DNA of 64,000 nt. Source: Micromonospora sediminimaris. Lineage in GTDB: Bacteria; Actinomycetota; Actinomycetes; Mycobacteriales; Micromonosporaceae. Both the position numbers and the translations under genes were made by a program. The notes beneath the pieces are model-generated. The model was given only the letters and a program-made list of their open reading frames with translations. It was not told the origin of the DNA and did no database searches. Of the stretch, positions 36,343-45,707 are shown in pieces. Each line of letters begins with the position of its first letter. The stretch's first letter is position 1. The stretch is taken from the NCBI GenBank assembly GCA_900112325.1, contig FOLJ01000018.1, forward strand, positions 99,825 to 163,824, given 5' to 3'.

Positions 36343-36548
36343 ATTGCCACCACAGGGATCTCCCCGCGACAGCCGGTACAGCTTAGCGCAGGCTCCGCTC
36401 CGCTCGCACCGACCCCTCCTGGCACCCCGGTAGCGCTGGAGCCGCGCCAAAGCTGGCTGCCGTGGCGCGATGACGTACCCCACCACCGCTAGGGCGTCCT
36501 AGGAAACTGGTTAACTCGGGCGGTTCGCGCGCAGCGGGGAGCCGAGGG

Positions 36549-37949
36549 TCAGCCGTGGGCCTTGCCGCGGCCGCCGGGTCCGAGCTTCTTGCGGGGGCGT
36601 ACCGAGATCTCGATCGGGCTGCCCTCGAAGCCGAACTCCTCGCGCAGCTTGCGCTCGACGAAGCGCTGGTAGCCGGCGTCCAGCGGACCGGTGGTGAAGA
36701 GCACGAAGCGCGGCGGGGCCACCCCCGCCTGGGTGGCGAACAGGATCCGTGGTGCCCGACCGCCCCGCACCGGGTGCGGGGTGGCCTGGACCAGAGCGGT
36801 AAGCCACGCGTTGAGCTGTGCGGTGGGGATCCGGGTCTCCCAGCTGTCCAGCGCCCGGTGCAGGGCTGCGGCGAGCTTGTCGACCGCCCGGCCGGTCTTC
36901 GCCGAGAGGTTCAGCCGGATTGCCCACGGGATGCGACGCAGCTCCCGATCGATCTCCTTGTCCAGGTAGTACCGGCGGTCGGCATCGACCAGGTCCCACT
37001 TGTTGAAGGCGATCACCAGCGCCCGGCCGGACTCGGTGACCATGGACAGGATCCGCTGGTCCTGCTCGCTGATCGGCTCGCTGGAGTCGAGCAGCACCAC
37101 CGCCACCTCGGCCGCCTCGATCGCGGAGGCGGTACGCAGGCTGGCGTAGTACTCGGTGCCGCTGGCCCGGCCGACCCGCTTGCGCAGCCCGGCCGTGTCC
37201 ACCAGGTGCCAGGTGTCGCCGCCGATGGTGACCAGGCTGTCCACCGGGTCGACGGTGGTGCCGGCGACCGCGTCGACCACCGCCCGTTCCTCGCCGGAGA
37301 AGCGGTTCAGCAGGCTGGACTTGCCGACGTTCGGCCGTCCCACAAGCGCCACCCGACGCGGGCCCCGAGGGCGGTACTCCGCCACCTTCGGCGCCTCCGG
37401 CAGCGCCGCCAGGATGGCGTCGAGCAGGTCACCGGAACCACGTCCGTGCAGTGCCGAGACGGGGTGCGGTTCGCCGAGGCCGAGTGACCACAGCGAGGTG
37501 GCCTCCAGCTCGATGTTGGTGTTGTCGGCCTTGTTGGCCACCAGGATCACCGGTTTGGCGCTGCGGCGCAGCATCTTCACCGCCGCCTCGTCGACGTCGG
37601 TGGAGCCCACCGTCGCGTCGACCACGAAGACCACCACGTCGGCGGTCAGTACGGCGGTCTCGGCCTGGGCGGCGATCGCTGCGGCGCGATCCTTCGCGTC
37701 CGGTTCCCAACCGCCGGTGTCCACCACGGTGAACGCCCGCCCGGACCACTGCGCGTCGTAGGGGACCCGGTCGCGGGTGACCCCCGGGACGTCCTCGACC
37801 ACCGCCTGGCGGCGGCCGATGATGCGGTTCACCAGCGTGGACTTGCCCACGTTGGGGCGGCCGACCACGGCCACCACCGGTTGTGGACCGGTCTGCTCCT
37901 CGGTGTCCAGGTCCGGCTCACGTAGCTCGACCCAGCCGTCGTCACTCAC
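36549..37949 (-). CDS. der: Ribosome biogenesis GTPase Der (EngA)
   Basis: 466 residues with the two tandem GTPase domains unique to Der: GRPNVGKST at residue 30-38 with DTGGWE and NKADN, and a second GRPNVGKSS near 205 with DTAGLRKR and NKWDL, then the KH-like C-terminal domain. Needed for maturation of the 50S subunit. The start overlaps the end of cmk by 4 bases. The N-terminal 22 residues before the fold are acidic, as is common in actinobacteria. Confidence 0.97.
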   Translation of the reverse strand: MSDDGWVELREPDLDTEEQTGPQPVVAVVGRPNVGKSTLVNRIIGRRQAVVEDVPGVTRDRVPYDAQWSGRAFTVVDTGGWEPDAKDRAAAIAAQAETAVLTADVVVFVVDATVGSTDVDEAAVKMLRRSAKPVILVANKADNTNIELEATSLWSLGLGEPHPVSALHGRGSGDLLDAILAALPEAPKVAEYRPRGPRRVALVGRPNVGKSSLLNRFSGEERAVVDAVAGTTVDPVDSLVTIGGDTWHLVDTAGLRKRVGRASGTEYYASLRTASAIEAAEVAVVLLDSSEPISEQDQRILSMVTESGRALVIAFNKWDLVDADRRYYLDKEIDRELRRIPWAIRLNLSAKTGRAVDKLAAALHRALDSWETRIPTAQLNAWLTALVQATPHPVRGGRAPRILFATQAGVAPPRFVLFTTGPLDAGYQRFVERKLREEFGFEGSPIEISVRPRKKLGPGGRGKAHG

Positions 37950-38626
37950 GCCACTGACCGTTCGGCAAGTAGGGCCCGCAGGCGCGCCACGACCTCGTCG
38001 ATACCGAGCTCGGTGGTGTCGAGCACCACCGCGTCCGGCGCCTGGGCCAGCGGGTCGGCCTTGCGGGTCGAGTCCAGCTGGTCACGTCGGGCCAGGTCGG
38101 CGGCGGTGGCGGTGACGTCGGAGGCGTTCTCGGCGCTCCGCCGCGCGGCACGTGCCGCCGCCGATGCGGTCAGGTACACCTTCAGGTCGGCGTCGGGCGT
38201 CACCACGGAACCGATGTCCCGTCCCTCGACCACGATCCGACCGGCCTTGTTGATCATGTCCCGTTGGCGGGCCACCAGCAGCGCCCGGACCGCCGGCACG
38301 GCAGCCACCGCCGAGACTGCGGCGGTCACCTCGGGGCCACGGATGTCGGTCTCGACGTTCACCCCGTCGACAGTCACGCCGTACCCCGCGGGGTCGGTGC
38401 CGATGCGCAGATCGACCTCGCCGGCGACCTTCGCCACCGCCTGCGCGTCGGTCAGGTCGACGCCGGAGCGCAGCACCGCCCAGGTGATCGCCCGGTACAT
38501 CGCGCCCGTGTCGAGGTAACGTCCGCCGAGGCTCGTGGCGAGCCGTCGGGAAACGGTGGACTTACCCGAACCGGACGGCCCGTCCACAGCGACCACGCAG
38601 CGCCCGGCCCGCACGTTTTCCTCCAC
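37946..38626 (-). CDS. cmk: Cytidylate kinase
   Basis: 226 residues: P-loop DGPSGSGKST (about 15-24), the CMP-binding LDTGAMYRAITW, EGRDIGSVV and the arginine-rich lid (RAARRSAE). It phosphorylates CMP and dCMP with ATP. GTG 38626 follows a GAGGAGG site, which fixes the start; the open frame continues upstream without homology. Its stop overlaps der. Confidence 0.96.
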   Translation of the reverse strand: MEENVRAGRCVVAVDGPSGSGKSTVSRRLATSLGGRYLDTGAMYRAITWAVLRSGVDLTDAQAVAKVAGEVDLRIGTDPAGYGVTVDGVNVETDIRGPEVTAAVSAVAAVPAVRALLVARQRDMINKAGRIVVEGRDIGSVVTPDADLKVYLTASAAARAARRSAENASDVTATAADLARRDQLDSTRKADPLAQAPDAVVLDTTELGIDEVVARLRALLAERSVA

Positions 38627-38773
38627 CGTCGTCCTCCTCAGCCCGTACCTCACGATCCGTCGGAGACGACCGCGAGCGGTTGACCACACAAGTCCAATGA
38701 TGCCCGGCGCCGTGCAGCGCCACCGGCCGGGCCGTCAGGCAGCCTACCCGCAGCCGTACCCGCGACTGCCGCC

Positions 38774-39550
38774 TCAGTCACCCACGGCCTTGAACAGGGC
38801 GGCGACCTCCGCGTTGGTAAGCCTCCGGGTCCGCCCGGCACGCAGGTCGCCGAGCCGGATCGGCCCGATGGAGGTACGCACCAGCCGGCTGACGGGGTGG
38901 CCGACCTCCGCGAGCAGTCGGCGTACGATGTGTTTGCGGCCTTCGTGCAGAGTCAGCTCGACCTGAGCGGTACGCCCCAGACTGTCCACCACCCGGAAGG
39001 CGTCGACGGTCACCGGTCCGTCCTCCAGCTCGACCCCGGCCGCCAACCGCTTGCCGAGGTTGCGGGGAATCGGGCCGGAAACCTCACACAGGTAGGTTTT
39101 CGGCACCCCGTAGGAGGGGTGCATCAGCCGGTGTGCCAGGTTGCCGTCGTTGGTGAGCAGCAGCAGGCCCTCGCTGTCCGCGTCGAGCCGCCCGACGTGG
39201 TAGACGCGCTGCTCGACCCGGTTGCCGAGAAAGTCGGCGAGCGCGGTACGCCCCTTCTCGTCCGCCATGGTGGAAACCACCCCACGCGGCTTGTTCATCG
39301 CCAGGTACACCAGCCGGGTGTCGGCCGCCAGCCGCTCGCCGTCGACGTGGATGACCGCCGTGGTCGGGTCGACCTTGTCGCCGAGCTGCGCCACTCGCCC
39401 GTCGACAGTCACCCGCCGACGGAAGATCAGATCCTCGCAGGCACGCCGGGAGCCGACACCGGCGGCGGCGAGCACCTTCTGGAGACGTTCCGGACCGGTG
39501 TAGACGGGGGCGTCGGGGCGGGGGGTGCGGTCATCGCGCGGCATCGGCAA
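38774..39550 (-). CDS. rluB: Pseudouridine synthase of the RluB/RsuA family
   Basis: 258 residues: N-terminal S4 RNA-binding domain (LQKVLAAAGVGSRRACEDLI) and a pseudouridine synthase domain with catalytic aspartate in GRLDADSEGLLLLTNDG, plus the family end HEGRKHIVRRLLAEVGHPV. It modifies 23S rRNA by isomerising uridine, as known for RluB. It overlaps scpB by up to 20 bases depending on which of two nearby ATG codons (39550 or 39544) is used. Confidence 0.93.
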   Translation of the reverse strand: MPMPRDDRTPRPDAPVYTGPERLQKVLAAAGVGSRRACEDLIFRRRVTVDGRVAQLGDKVDPTTAVIHVDGERLAADTRLVYLAMNKPRGVVSTMADEKGRTALADFLGNRVEQRVYHVGRLDADSEGLLLLTNDGNLAHRLMHPSYGVPKTYLCEVSGPIPRNLGKRLAAGVELEDGPVTVDAFRVVDSLGRTAQVELTLHEGRKHIVRRLLAEVGHPVSRLVRTSIGPIRLGDLRAGRTRRLTNAEVAALFKAVGD

Positions 39551-40502
39551 GCTCTTCTACGTCGTCGGGGAGGAACGGGGCCAGGGGCGGCAGGTCGTCG
39601 AGGCTGTTCAGGCCGAGCTTCTCCAGGAACAGGGTGCTCGTCCGGTACAGGTAGGCCCCGCTGTCGGACTCGGTGCCGCACTCCTCGACCAGGCCGCGAG
39701 AGACCAGGGTACGGATCACCCCGTCGCAGTTGACACCACGGATGGCGGAGATGCGCGACCGGGTCACCGGCTGCTTGTACGCCACCACGGCCAGGGTCTC
39801 CAGCGCGGCCTGGGTCAGCCGGACCGACTGCCCGTCGAGAATGAACCGCTCGACGTAGGTGGCGTATTCCGGGCGGGTGTACAGCCGCCACCCGCCCGCC
39901 GCCCGACGCAGCTCGAATCCGTGGCCGGCGGCGGTGAAGCTGGCGGCGATCTCGTCCAGCATCGGGCCGATCCGCTCGGCCGGCTGCTCCAGCACCTGGG
40001 CGAGGACGAGTTCGCTCACCGGTTCGTCGACCACCAGCAGGATCGCCTCCAGCGCGCCGCGCAACTCCGTGTCGTCGAGTTCCGGTGCCGGCTCCGGTAC
40101 CGGCCGGACCCGCGCCCCTGACCGCTTCCGCCCCAGATCCGGAACCCCCTCCCCCGTCCCCCCATCATCCGCAACCTCTCCCCCAACACGCCCCTCGACC
40201 AATTCGATCTTGGACGGGAACGGCCCCTGGATGGGCACCTGCGCACCAAGATCCGCGGCCTCCACCACCGCAACCGAGGCGGCGGTGGCTGGAGCAGCGG
40301 GATCGGCGGGCGAGGCCGGATCAGTGGACGGGCCGGGATCAGTGGACGGGCCGGGCTCGGTGGTTGGGCCGGGCTCGGTGGTTGGGCCGGGCTCGGTGGT
40401 TGGGGCGGAGTCCTCTGGTGGGGCGGGAGCCGGGCGCTGCCACGGTGGAATCCAGGCGGCGGCCTGCTCGGCCAGGGAGTCCGGCCGCTCTTCGTTGCTC
40501 AT
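39531..40502 (-). CDS. scpB: Segregation and condensation protein B
   Basis: 323 residues. The C-terminal 185 are two winged helices typical of ScpB (ALEAILLVVDEPVSELVLAQ, QAALETLAVVAYKQPVTRSR, IRGVNCDGVIRTL, RTSTLFLEKLGLNSLDDLP). The N-terminal 130 are low-complexity and include a near-perfect repeat of TEPGP/TDPGP units at about 40320-40405. ScpB forms a complex with SMC and ScpA to compact DNA. Its ATG overlaps the scpA stop by 4 bases. Confidence 0.94.
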   Translation of the reverse strand: MSNEERPDSLAEQAAAWIPPWQRPAPAPPEDSAPTTEPGPTTEPGPTTEPGPSTDPGPSTDPASPADPAAPATAASVAVVEAADLGAQVPIQGPFPSKIELVEGRVGGEVADDGGTGEGVPDLGRKRSGARVRPVPEPAPELDDTELRGALEAILLVVDEPVSELVLAQVLEQPAERIGPMLDEIAASFTAAGHGFELRRAAGGWRLYTRPEYATYVERFILDGQSVRLTQAALETLAVVAYKQPVTRSRISAIRGVNCDGVIRTLVSRGLVEECGTESDSGAYLYRTSTLFLEKLGLNSLDDLPPLAPFLPDDVEELADAAR

Positions 40503-41734
40503 CCAGCACGCTCCTCGGTCGTTCCCATCGCCTCAGCCTCGTCGGCCCCAGCACCCCCGACACCGCCCTCGTCAGCACCGTCACCAACCGGGCTCTCGGC
40601 CGCCACCACGGTGCCACCCGCCTGCGGCCCGGCGGACAGCTCCGGGGACGACTCGTCGGACAGCTCCGTGGACGGCCCGTCGGACAATTCGCCGGTCGGG
40701 CTGGCGGACGGCTCCGGGGCCGGAGCGGGCTGCCCCGAGGACGGCTCGGGTGGTGTCCCGGCGTACTCGTCGATGGCCAGCGCCGGCCCGCCGTCGGCGG
40801 GACCTGTCCAGCGCACGGTCAACTCCTCCAGCGCCTGCTCCTGGACGAAGGCCACCACACCCTGTCGGTACAACTCCAGCAGGGCGAGGAACCGGGCGAC
40901 CACCTCCAGGGTGGCCTCGCAGTCGGCGCAGAGCAGCGAAAAGCTGGCGGTGCCGGCCCGACGTAGCCGTTCGGCGATGATGCCGGCGTGTTCCCGGACG
41001 CTGACCCGGACCATGTGCACGTGGGCGACGGACACCTCGGGCACCGGTTTCGGGGTCATCGCCCGCACCGCCAGCTTGAGCAACCGTTGCGGGCCGACGC
41101 CGAGCACCAGGTCGGGCAGCGCCTCGGCGTAGCGGGCTTCGAGGGTGACGGCCCGCGGGTAGCGCCGACCGCCGACCTCCTCCAGTGCGGCGATGTGCGC
41201 CGCCGCCTCCTTGTATGCCTTGTACTGCAGCAGCCGGGCGAAGAGCAGGTCCCGCGCCTCCAGCAGGGCCAGATCCTCCGGGTCCTCGACCTCGGCGGCG
41301 GGCAGCAGCCGGGCGGCCTTCAGGTCGAGCAGGGTCGCGGCGACCAGTAGGAACTCGCTCGCCTCGTCCAGGTCCCAGTCGTCGCCCATGGCCCGGATGT
41401 AGGCGATGAACTCGTCGGTCACCTGGTGCAGAGCGACCTCGGTGACGTCGAGCTTGTGCTTGCCGATCAGTTGCAGCAGCAGGTCGAACGGGCCGGTGAA
41501 GTTGGCCAGCCGCACGGTGAACCCGGTGCCCTCCGCCGCCTCCGCGGCCACCGCCGGCCCGGTCGGCACCGCCGGCTCCGCGGCCACCGCAGGCCCTGTC
41601 GGCACCGCAGGCTCAGCTGGCACCGCCGGCTGAGCCACGATCATCGGCTCCCCGCCGGGGTCCGGGACGGGTGGGTCAGCCGCGACCGGCGGCGGGTCAG
41701 CCGCAGCGGTCGGGTCGAGGGGCGGGGCGCTCAC
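40499..41734 (-). CDS. scpA: Segregation and condensation protein A
   Basis: 411 residues from GTG 41734 (an earlier GTG at 41764 is possible). The core carries the kleisin N-terminal helix (FTGPFDLLLQLIGKHKLDVT), the conserved VTDEFIAYIRAMG and ASEFLLVAATLLDLKAARLL, and the C-terminal winged helix (TFSLLCADCEATLE-like region, FLALLELYRQGVVAFVQ). The N-terminus has alanine/proline repeats (PTGPAVAAEPAV) and the C-terminus is low-complexity. It bridges the SMC dimer. Part of the parA-scpA-scpB unit. Confidence 0.94.
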   Translation of the reverse strand: MSAPPLDPTAAADPPPVAADPPVPDPGGEPMIVAQPAVPAEPAVPTGPAVAAEPAVPTGPAVAAEAAEGTGFTVRLANFTGPFDLLLQLIGKHKLDVTEVALHQVTDEFIAYIRAMGDDWDLDEASEFLLVAATLLDLKAARLLPAAEVEDPEDLALLEARDLLFARLLQYKAYKEAAAHIAALEEVGGRRYPRAVTLEARYAEALPDLVLGVGPQRLLKLAVRAMTPKPVPEVSVAHVHMVRVSVREHAGIIAERLRRAGTASFSLLCADCEATLEVVARFLALLELYRQGVVAFVQEQALEELTVRWTGPADGGPALAIDEYAGTPPEPSSGQPAPAPEPSASPTGELSDGPSTELSDESSPELSAGPQAGGTVVAAESPVGDGADEGGVGGAGADEAEAMGTTEERAG

Positions 41735-41780
41735 GCCGACGACGGTAGTCCACGGTCGGGACACCTCGGTTCAGCGCCTC

Positions 41781-42704
41781 CTACCGCTCGGCCTGCGCGG
41801 CGATCACCTCGCGGGCCAGCTGACGGTAGTTGCGGGCACCCGAGGACGCCGGGTCGAGCGTGGTGATGGGTGAGCCGGCGACGGTGGACTCGGGGAACTT
41901 CACGGTCTTGGTGATCACCGTCTGGTAGACCTTGTCGCCGAACGCCTCGACAACCCGTTGGAGCACCTGACGACAGTGCGTGGTGCGGCTGTCGTACATG
42001 GTGGCGAGGATCCCCTCGAGTTCCAGGTCGAAGTTGAGCCGCTCACGCACCTTGTCGATGGTGTCCAGCAGCAGCGCCACGCCGCGCAGGCTGAAGAACT
42101 CGCACTCCAGCGGGATGAGCACGCCGTGCGCGACGGTCAACGCGTTGATCGCCAGCAGACCGAGTGACGGCTGGCAGTCGATCAGGATGTAGTCGTACTC
42201 CTTGCGGATGCTCTTGAGCACCCGGGCCAGAGCCATCTCGCGGGCGACCTCGTTGACCAGCTGGATCTCGGCGGCGGAGAGGTCGATGTTCGCCGGCAGC
42301 AGGTGCAGCCCGGCCACATCGGTCTTGATGAGCACGTCGTCGGCGGTGACGTCGTCCTGCATGAGCAGGTTATAGACCGACAGGTCCAGGTTGTGTGGGT
42401 TGACGCCCAGCCCCACGGAGAGGGCGCCCTGCGGGTCGAAGTCGACCAGGAGCACCTTGCGACCGTACTCGGCAAGTGCGGCGCCGAGGTTGATGGTCGT
42501 GGTGGTCTTGCCGACGCCGCCCTTCTGGTTGGCCATCGCGATGATGCGGGCCGGCCCGTGCCGATCGGTGGGCATCGGTTCCGGGATCGGCTTGCGCATG
42601 GTGTAGGCGGCCGGGTCCGCCGGGCCCAGATCCGAGCCGAGGGCGTTCTGCTGCTCGCGGAGCTCCGTCGTCCAGGTCTCGGCACGGTCACCGTTGCCAG
42701 CCAT
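41781..42704 (-). CDS. ParA-family ATPase
   Basis: 307 residues: deviant Walker A KGGVGKTTT at residue 61-69, switch I LLVDFDPQGALSVGLG, Walker B YILIDCQPSLGLL, and PLECEFFSLRGVALLLDTI. The N-terminal 50 residues are a flexible extension. In actinobacteria this chromosomal homologue, next to scpA and scpB, is called ParA-like/Soj and binds DNA non-specifically; a ParB is not adjacent. ATG 42704 follows no strong ribosome site but fits the family start. Downstream is scpA. Confidence 0.9.
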   Translation of the reverse strand: MAGNGDRAETWTTELREQQNALGSDLGPADPAAYTMRKPIPEPMPTDRHGPARIIAMANQKGGVGKTTTTINLGAALAEYGRKVLLVDFDPQGALSVGLGVNPHNLDLSVYNLLMQDDVTADDVLIKTDVAGLHLLPANIDLSAAEIQLVNEVAREMALARVLKSIRKEYDYILIDCQPSLGLLAINALTVAHGVLIPLECEFFSLRGVALLLDTIDKVRERLNFDLELEGILATMYDSRTTHCRQVLQRVVEAFGDKVYQTVITKTVKFPESTVAGSPITTLDPASSGARNYRQLAREVIAAQAER

Positions 42705-42972
42705 GTCCTCGATGCCCCCTCCCGACGACCGTGCGGCGTCGGAGCCGCCCGACGTCCTTCGCGGTGCCGCTGCGCACCCCGGTCCACTCGCCGCGAGGGC
42801 CGCGCCATGCCGACTGTACGCCACCGGCCAGCAGGGCGTTCGGCACCCGCTCGGCGTGTCGGCCGGTAGCACCGACCACCAGCAGGTCAGGCCGTCAGCA
42901 CCCGGCCGGCTCCGGGCTGTGACCACACCGCCGGTCACCGGCCGAGCAGGTACGGCGGGCCACCGTCGACGG

Positions 42973-43971
42973 TCAGTTCAGCGCTCGGGGATGTGCGGTG
43001 GCGTAGACCTCGCGCAACCTGTCGACGGTGACCAGTGTGTAGACCTGGGTGGTGGTGACCGAGGCGTGGCCGAGCAGTTCCTGCACCACCCGCACGTCGG
43101 CCCCACCGTCGAGCAGGTGGGTGGCGTACGAATGGCGCAACGTGTGCGGTGACACGGCCTTGGGGCCCTCGACGGTCAGCCCGGCCCGCTGCGCGGCGCG
43201 GCGCAGGATGGTCCAGGCGCCCTGCCGGGTCAGCGGGCCGCCCCGGGCGTTGAGGAAGACCGCCGGGGTGCCCCGGCCGGCGGCGGCCAGCCCTGGTCGG
43301 GCGCGTACCAGGTACGCACCGAGCGCCCGCACCGCGTACCCGCCGATCGGCACCAGGCGGGTCCGGCCGCCCTTGCCACGCAGCACCGTCACTCCGTCGT
43401 CGAGGTCCACGTCGTCCACGGCGGTGCCGACGGCCTCCGAGATCCGCGCTCCGGTGCCGTACAGGAACTCCAGCAGCGCCCGGTCGCGCAGCGCCAACGG
43501 GGCGGCCTCCCCCGCCGCGTCGACCGGGCCGGCGGTCTCCAGCAGGGCGACCACGTCGTCGACCGGCAGCGCCCGGGGCAGCCGTCGGGGTGCGGCGGGG
43601 GGCCGCACGTCCCGGCTCGGGTCGGCGCCGGCCAGGCCCTCGCGTAACGCGAACCGGTGCAGTCCGCGTACCGCGCTGGCGGCGCGGGCCGCCGAGGAGA
43701 CCGCGAGCGGCGGGTGACCGTCGGCGCCGGAGCGCAGCCGGGCCAGGTGGCGTTCGATCTCCCCGGTGGAGACGGCCGACAGGTCGGTCACCCCGGCGGT
43801 GGTCAGCGACCCGAGGTAACGGTCCAGGTCCCGACGGTACGAGGCGAGCGTGTTCGCGGCCAGTCCACGTTCGACGGTGAGGTGGTCCAGATAGCCGCGG
43901 ACGGCACGACGCAGGGCCGGCGCGGGCTGCTCGCCCCCGCCGGCCTCGCCGTCGGTCAGCCGGTCGGTCAG
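42973..43971 (-). CDS. xerD: Site-specific tyrosine recombinase XerD
   Basis: 332 residues if translation starts at CTG 43971, whose TGA overlap with the ald stop mimics the usual ATGA coupling; no ATG, GTG or TTG lies in frame before GTG 43791, which would remove the start of the core-binding domain (RGYLDHLTVERGLAANTL, SYRRDLDRYLGSLT). The catalytic set is complete: R (GTGARISEAV), K (RGKGGRTRLV), HTLRH, GHAS and Y (TQVYTLV). It resolves chromosome dimers with XerC at dif. Confidence 0.9.
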   Translation of the reverse strand: MTDRLTDGEAGGGEQPAPALRRAVRGYLDHLTVERGLAANTLASYRRDLDRYLGSLTTAGVTDLSAVSTGEIERHLARLRSGADGHPPLAVSSAARAASAVRGLHRFALREGLAGADPSRDVRPPAAPRRLPRALPVDDVVALLETAGPVDAAGEAAPLALRDRALLEFLYGTGARISEAVGTAVDDVDLDDGVTVLRGKGGRTRLVPIGGYAVRALGAYLVRARPGLAAAGRGTPAVFLNARGGPLTRQGAWTILRRAAQRAGLTVEGPKAVSPHTLRHSYATHLLDGGADVRVVQELLGHASVTTTQVYTLVTVDRLREVYATAHPRALN

Positions 43972-45083
43972 GCCAGCACCTCGGTCAACGGCAGGGTGGG
44001 CAGGCCGTGCGCCTCGGCGACCGGACCGTAGACGACCTGCCCGTCGTGGGTGTTCAGGCCCAGCGCCAGCGCCGGGTCGTGACGCGCGGCCTCGCGCCAG
44101 CCGTGGTTGGCCAGTTCGAGGGCGTACGGGAGGGTGACGTTCGTCAGCGCGTAGGTGCTGGTGTTCGGCACCGCACCGGGCATGTTCGCCACGCAGTAGA
44201 AGATCGAGTCATGCACCCGGTAGACCGGGTCGGCGTGGGTGGTGGGCCGCGAGTCCTCGAAGCAGCCACCCTGGTCGATCGCGATGTCGACGAGCACGCT
44301 GCCCGGCTTCATCCGGGAGACCAACTCGTTGGAGATGAGCTTCGGCGCCTTCGCGCCGGGCACCAGCACCGCGCCGATGACCAGGTCCGCGTCAAGCACC
44401 GCACGCTCGATCTCGTACGCGTTGGAGGCGACGGTCTGCAGGTGGCCCCGGTAGATGGCGTCGGCCTGGCGCAACCGGCCGACGTTCTTGTCCAGCAGCA
44501 GCACCTCGGACTGCAGGCCCAGGGCGATCGCGGCCGCGTTCATGCCGGAGACACCGGCACCGATGACCACGGTCTTGGCCGCGTACACACCGGAGACGCC
44601 GCCGGGCAGCACCCCACGGCCACCGCCGGTACGCATCAGGTAGAAGGCGCCGACCTGCGGGGCGAGTCGTCCGGCCACCTCGGACATCGGGGCGAGCAGC
44701 GGCAGCGACCGGTCCGGCAGCTCGACGGTCTCGTAGGCGATGCCGGTCACCTTCCGGTCGAGCAGGGCCTGGGTGCAGTCCCGGGAGGCGGCCAGGTGCA
44801 GGTAGGTGAAGAGCACCTGTCCTTCGCGCATCCGGTGGTACTCCTCGGCGACCGGCTCCTTCACCTTCAGCACCAGGTCGGCGGCGTCCCAGACCTCGTC
44901 GGCGCTCTCCAGGATCTTGGCGCCGGCGGCGGCGAACTCCTCGTCGGTGATGCTCGACCCGAGCCCGGCGCCGGCCTCGACGAAGACCTGGTGACCGCCG
45001 CGGGTGAACTCGTTTACGCCCGCGGGCGTGATCGCCACCCGGTACTCGTGGTTCTTGACCTCGCGTGGGATGCCGACCTTCAC
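43968..45083 (-). CDS. ald: Alanine dehydrogenase
   Basis: 371 residues: substrate residues in MKVGIPREVKNHEYRVAI, KVKEP, and FTYLHLAAS, and an NAD-binding GAGVSGMNAAAIA fold at about 174-186. It interconverts alanine and pyruvate plus ammonium. A promoter must lie in the 290 bases to the TM2 gene on the other strand. Length and motifs match the family norm of about 371. Confidence 0.96.
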   Translation of the reverse strand: MKVGIPREVKNHEYRVAITPAGVNEFTRGGHQVFVEAGAGLGSSITDEEFAAAGAKILESADEVWDAADLVLKVKEPVAEEYHRMREGQVLFTYLHLAASRDCTQALLDRKVTGIAYETVELPDRSLPLLAPMSEVAGRLAPQVGAFYLMRTGGGRGVLPGGVSGVYAAKTVVIGAGVSGMNAAAIALGLQSEVLLLDKNVGRLRQADAIYRGHLQTVASNAYEIERAVLDADLVIGAVLVPGAKAPKLISNELVSRMKPGSVLVDIAIDQGGCFEDSRPTTHADPVYRVHDSIFYCVANMPGAVPNTSTYALTNVTLPYALELANHGWREAARHDPALALGLNTHDGQVVYGPVAEAHGLPTLPLTEVLA

Positions 45084-45375
45084 GATGCTGACACCTCTCT
45101 TCGGGGCACGTTCACCCCGACTGCGCGGTGCCGCGGCGGCCCCATTGCCGCCCCGGTCAACCGGTCCCGCCGGCGGCAGTCTAGGCGTGACCGCATGTCA
45201 GCGGAGCCTGCACTGTGACACCTGCTCGCCATGGCCGTTGACGATGTGTCAGGTGTGAGTACCCGGGCCGGCGGTGGACGTCACATCAGCCGTCAGGACA
45301 GTCTTCGGCACCATCGTCCCATCTGGTGCACACCGGTGCGGACAACGCGTTAGTGGATCACTATTGTGTCGCCCC

Positions 45376-45633
45376 ATGACCACTCCTCCAATGCAGCCCG
45401 GGTACCCCCAGGGCGTTTCTGACAAGAGCAAGGTCGTCGCGGGCGTCCTGCAGATCGTGCTGGGCGGCTTCGGCGTCGGCCGGTTCTACATGGGCGACAC
45501 CAAGACGGGCGTCATTCAGCTGATCGTCACCCTCGTGACCTGCGGTATCGGCAGTATCTGGGGCCTCGTCGACGGCATCCTGATCCTGGTGAACGGCGGC
45601 GTCGACGGACAGGGCCGGCCGCTGCGCGACTGA
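45376..45633 (+). CDS. TM2-domain membrane protein
   Basis: 85 residues. After a short proline-rich tail come two membrane helices typical of TM2 (VVAGVLQIVLGGFGVGRFYM, LIVTLVTCGIGSIWGLVDGI) joined by GDTKTGVIQ. Such proteins are small, often with unknown role. ATG 45376 is placed where the homologous part begins; an open frame extends upstream. The gene is followed by a perfect palindrome that ends the convergent pair. Confidence 0.85.
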   Translation: MTTPPMQPGYPQGVSDKSKVVAGVLQIVLGGFGVGRFYMGDTKTGVIQLIVTLVTCGIGSIWGLVDGILILVNGGVDGQGRPLRD

Positions 45634-45645
45634 CCCACGAGACCA

Positions 45646-45681
45646 CGCGGGGGCCGGGCGGTGCACCGCCCGGCCCCCGCG
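45646..45681. terminator. Perfect palindrome, bidirectional terminator
   Basis: A 36-base perfect palindrome (18-bp arms: CGCGGGGGCCGGGCGGTG and its complement) lies between the stops of the TM2 gene and the NUDIX gene, which converge here. It starts 13 bases after the TM2 stop and ends 27 bases from the NUDIX stop. It can form a stem on either strand. Confidence 0.7.
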
Positions 45682-45707
45682 TCGTGTTCCACGAGACCGC
45701 GTCCCGG

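Noticed and set aside
40320..40405. Short direct repeats in the scpB start
   Set aside because: They encode the TEPGP/TDPGP low-complexity linker and need no other explanation.
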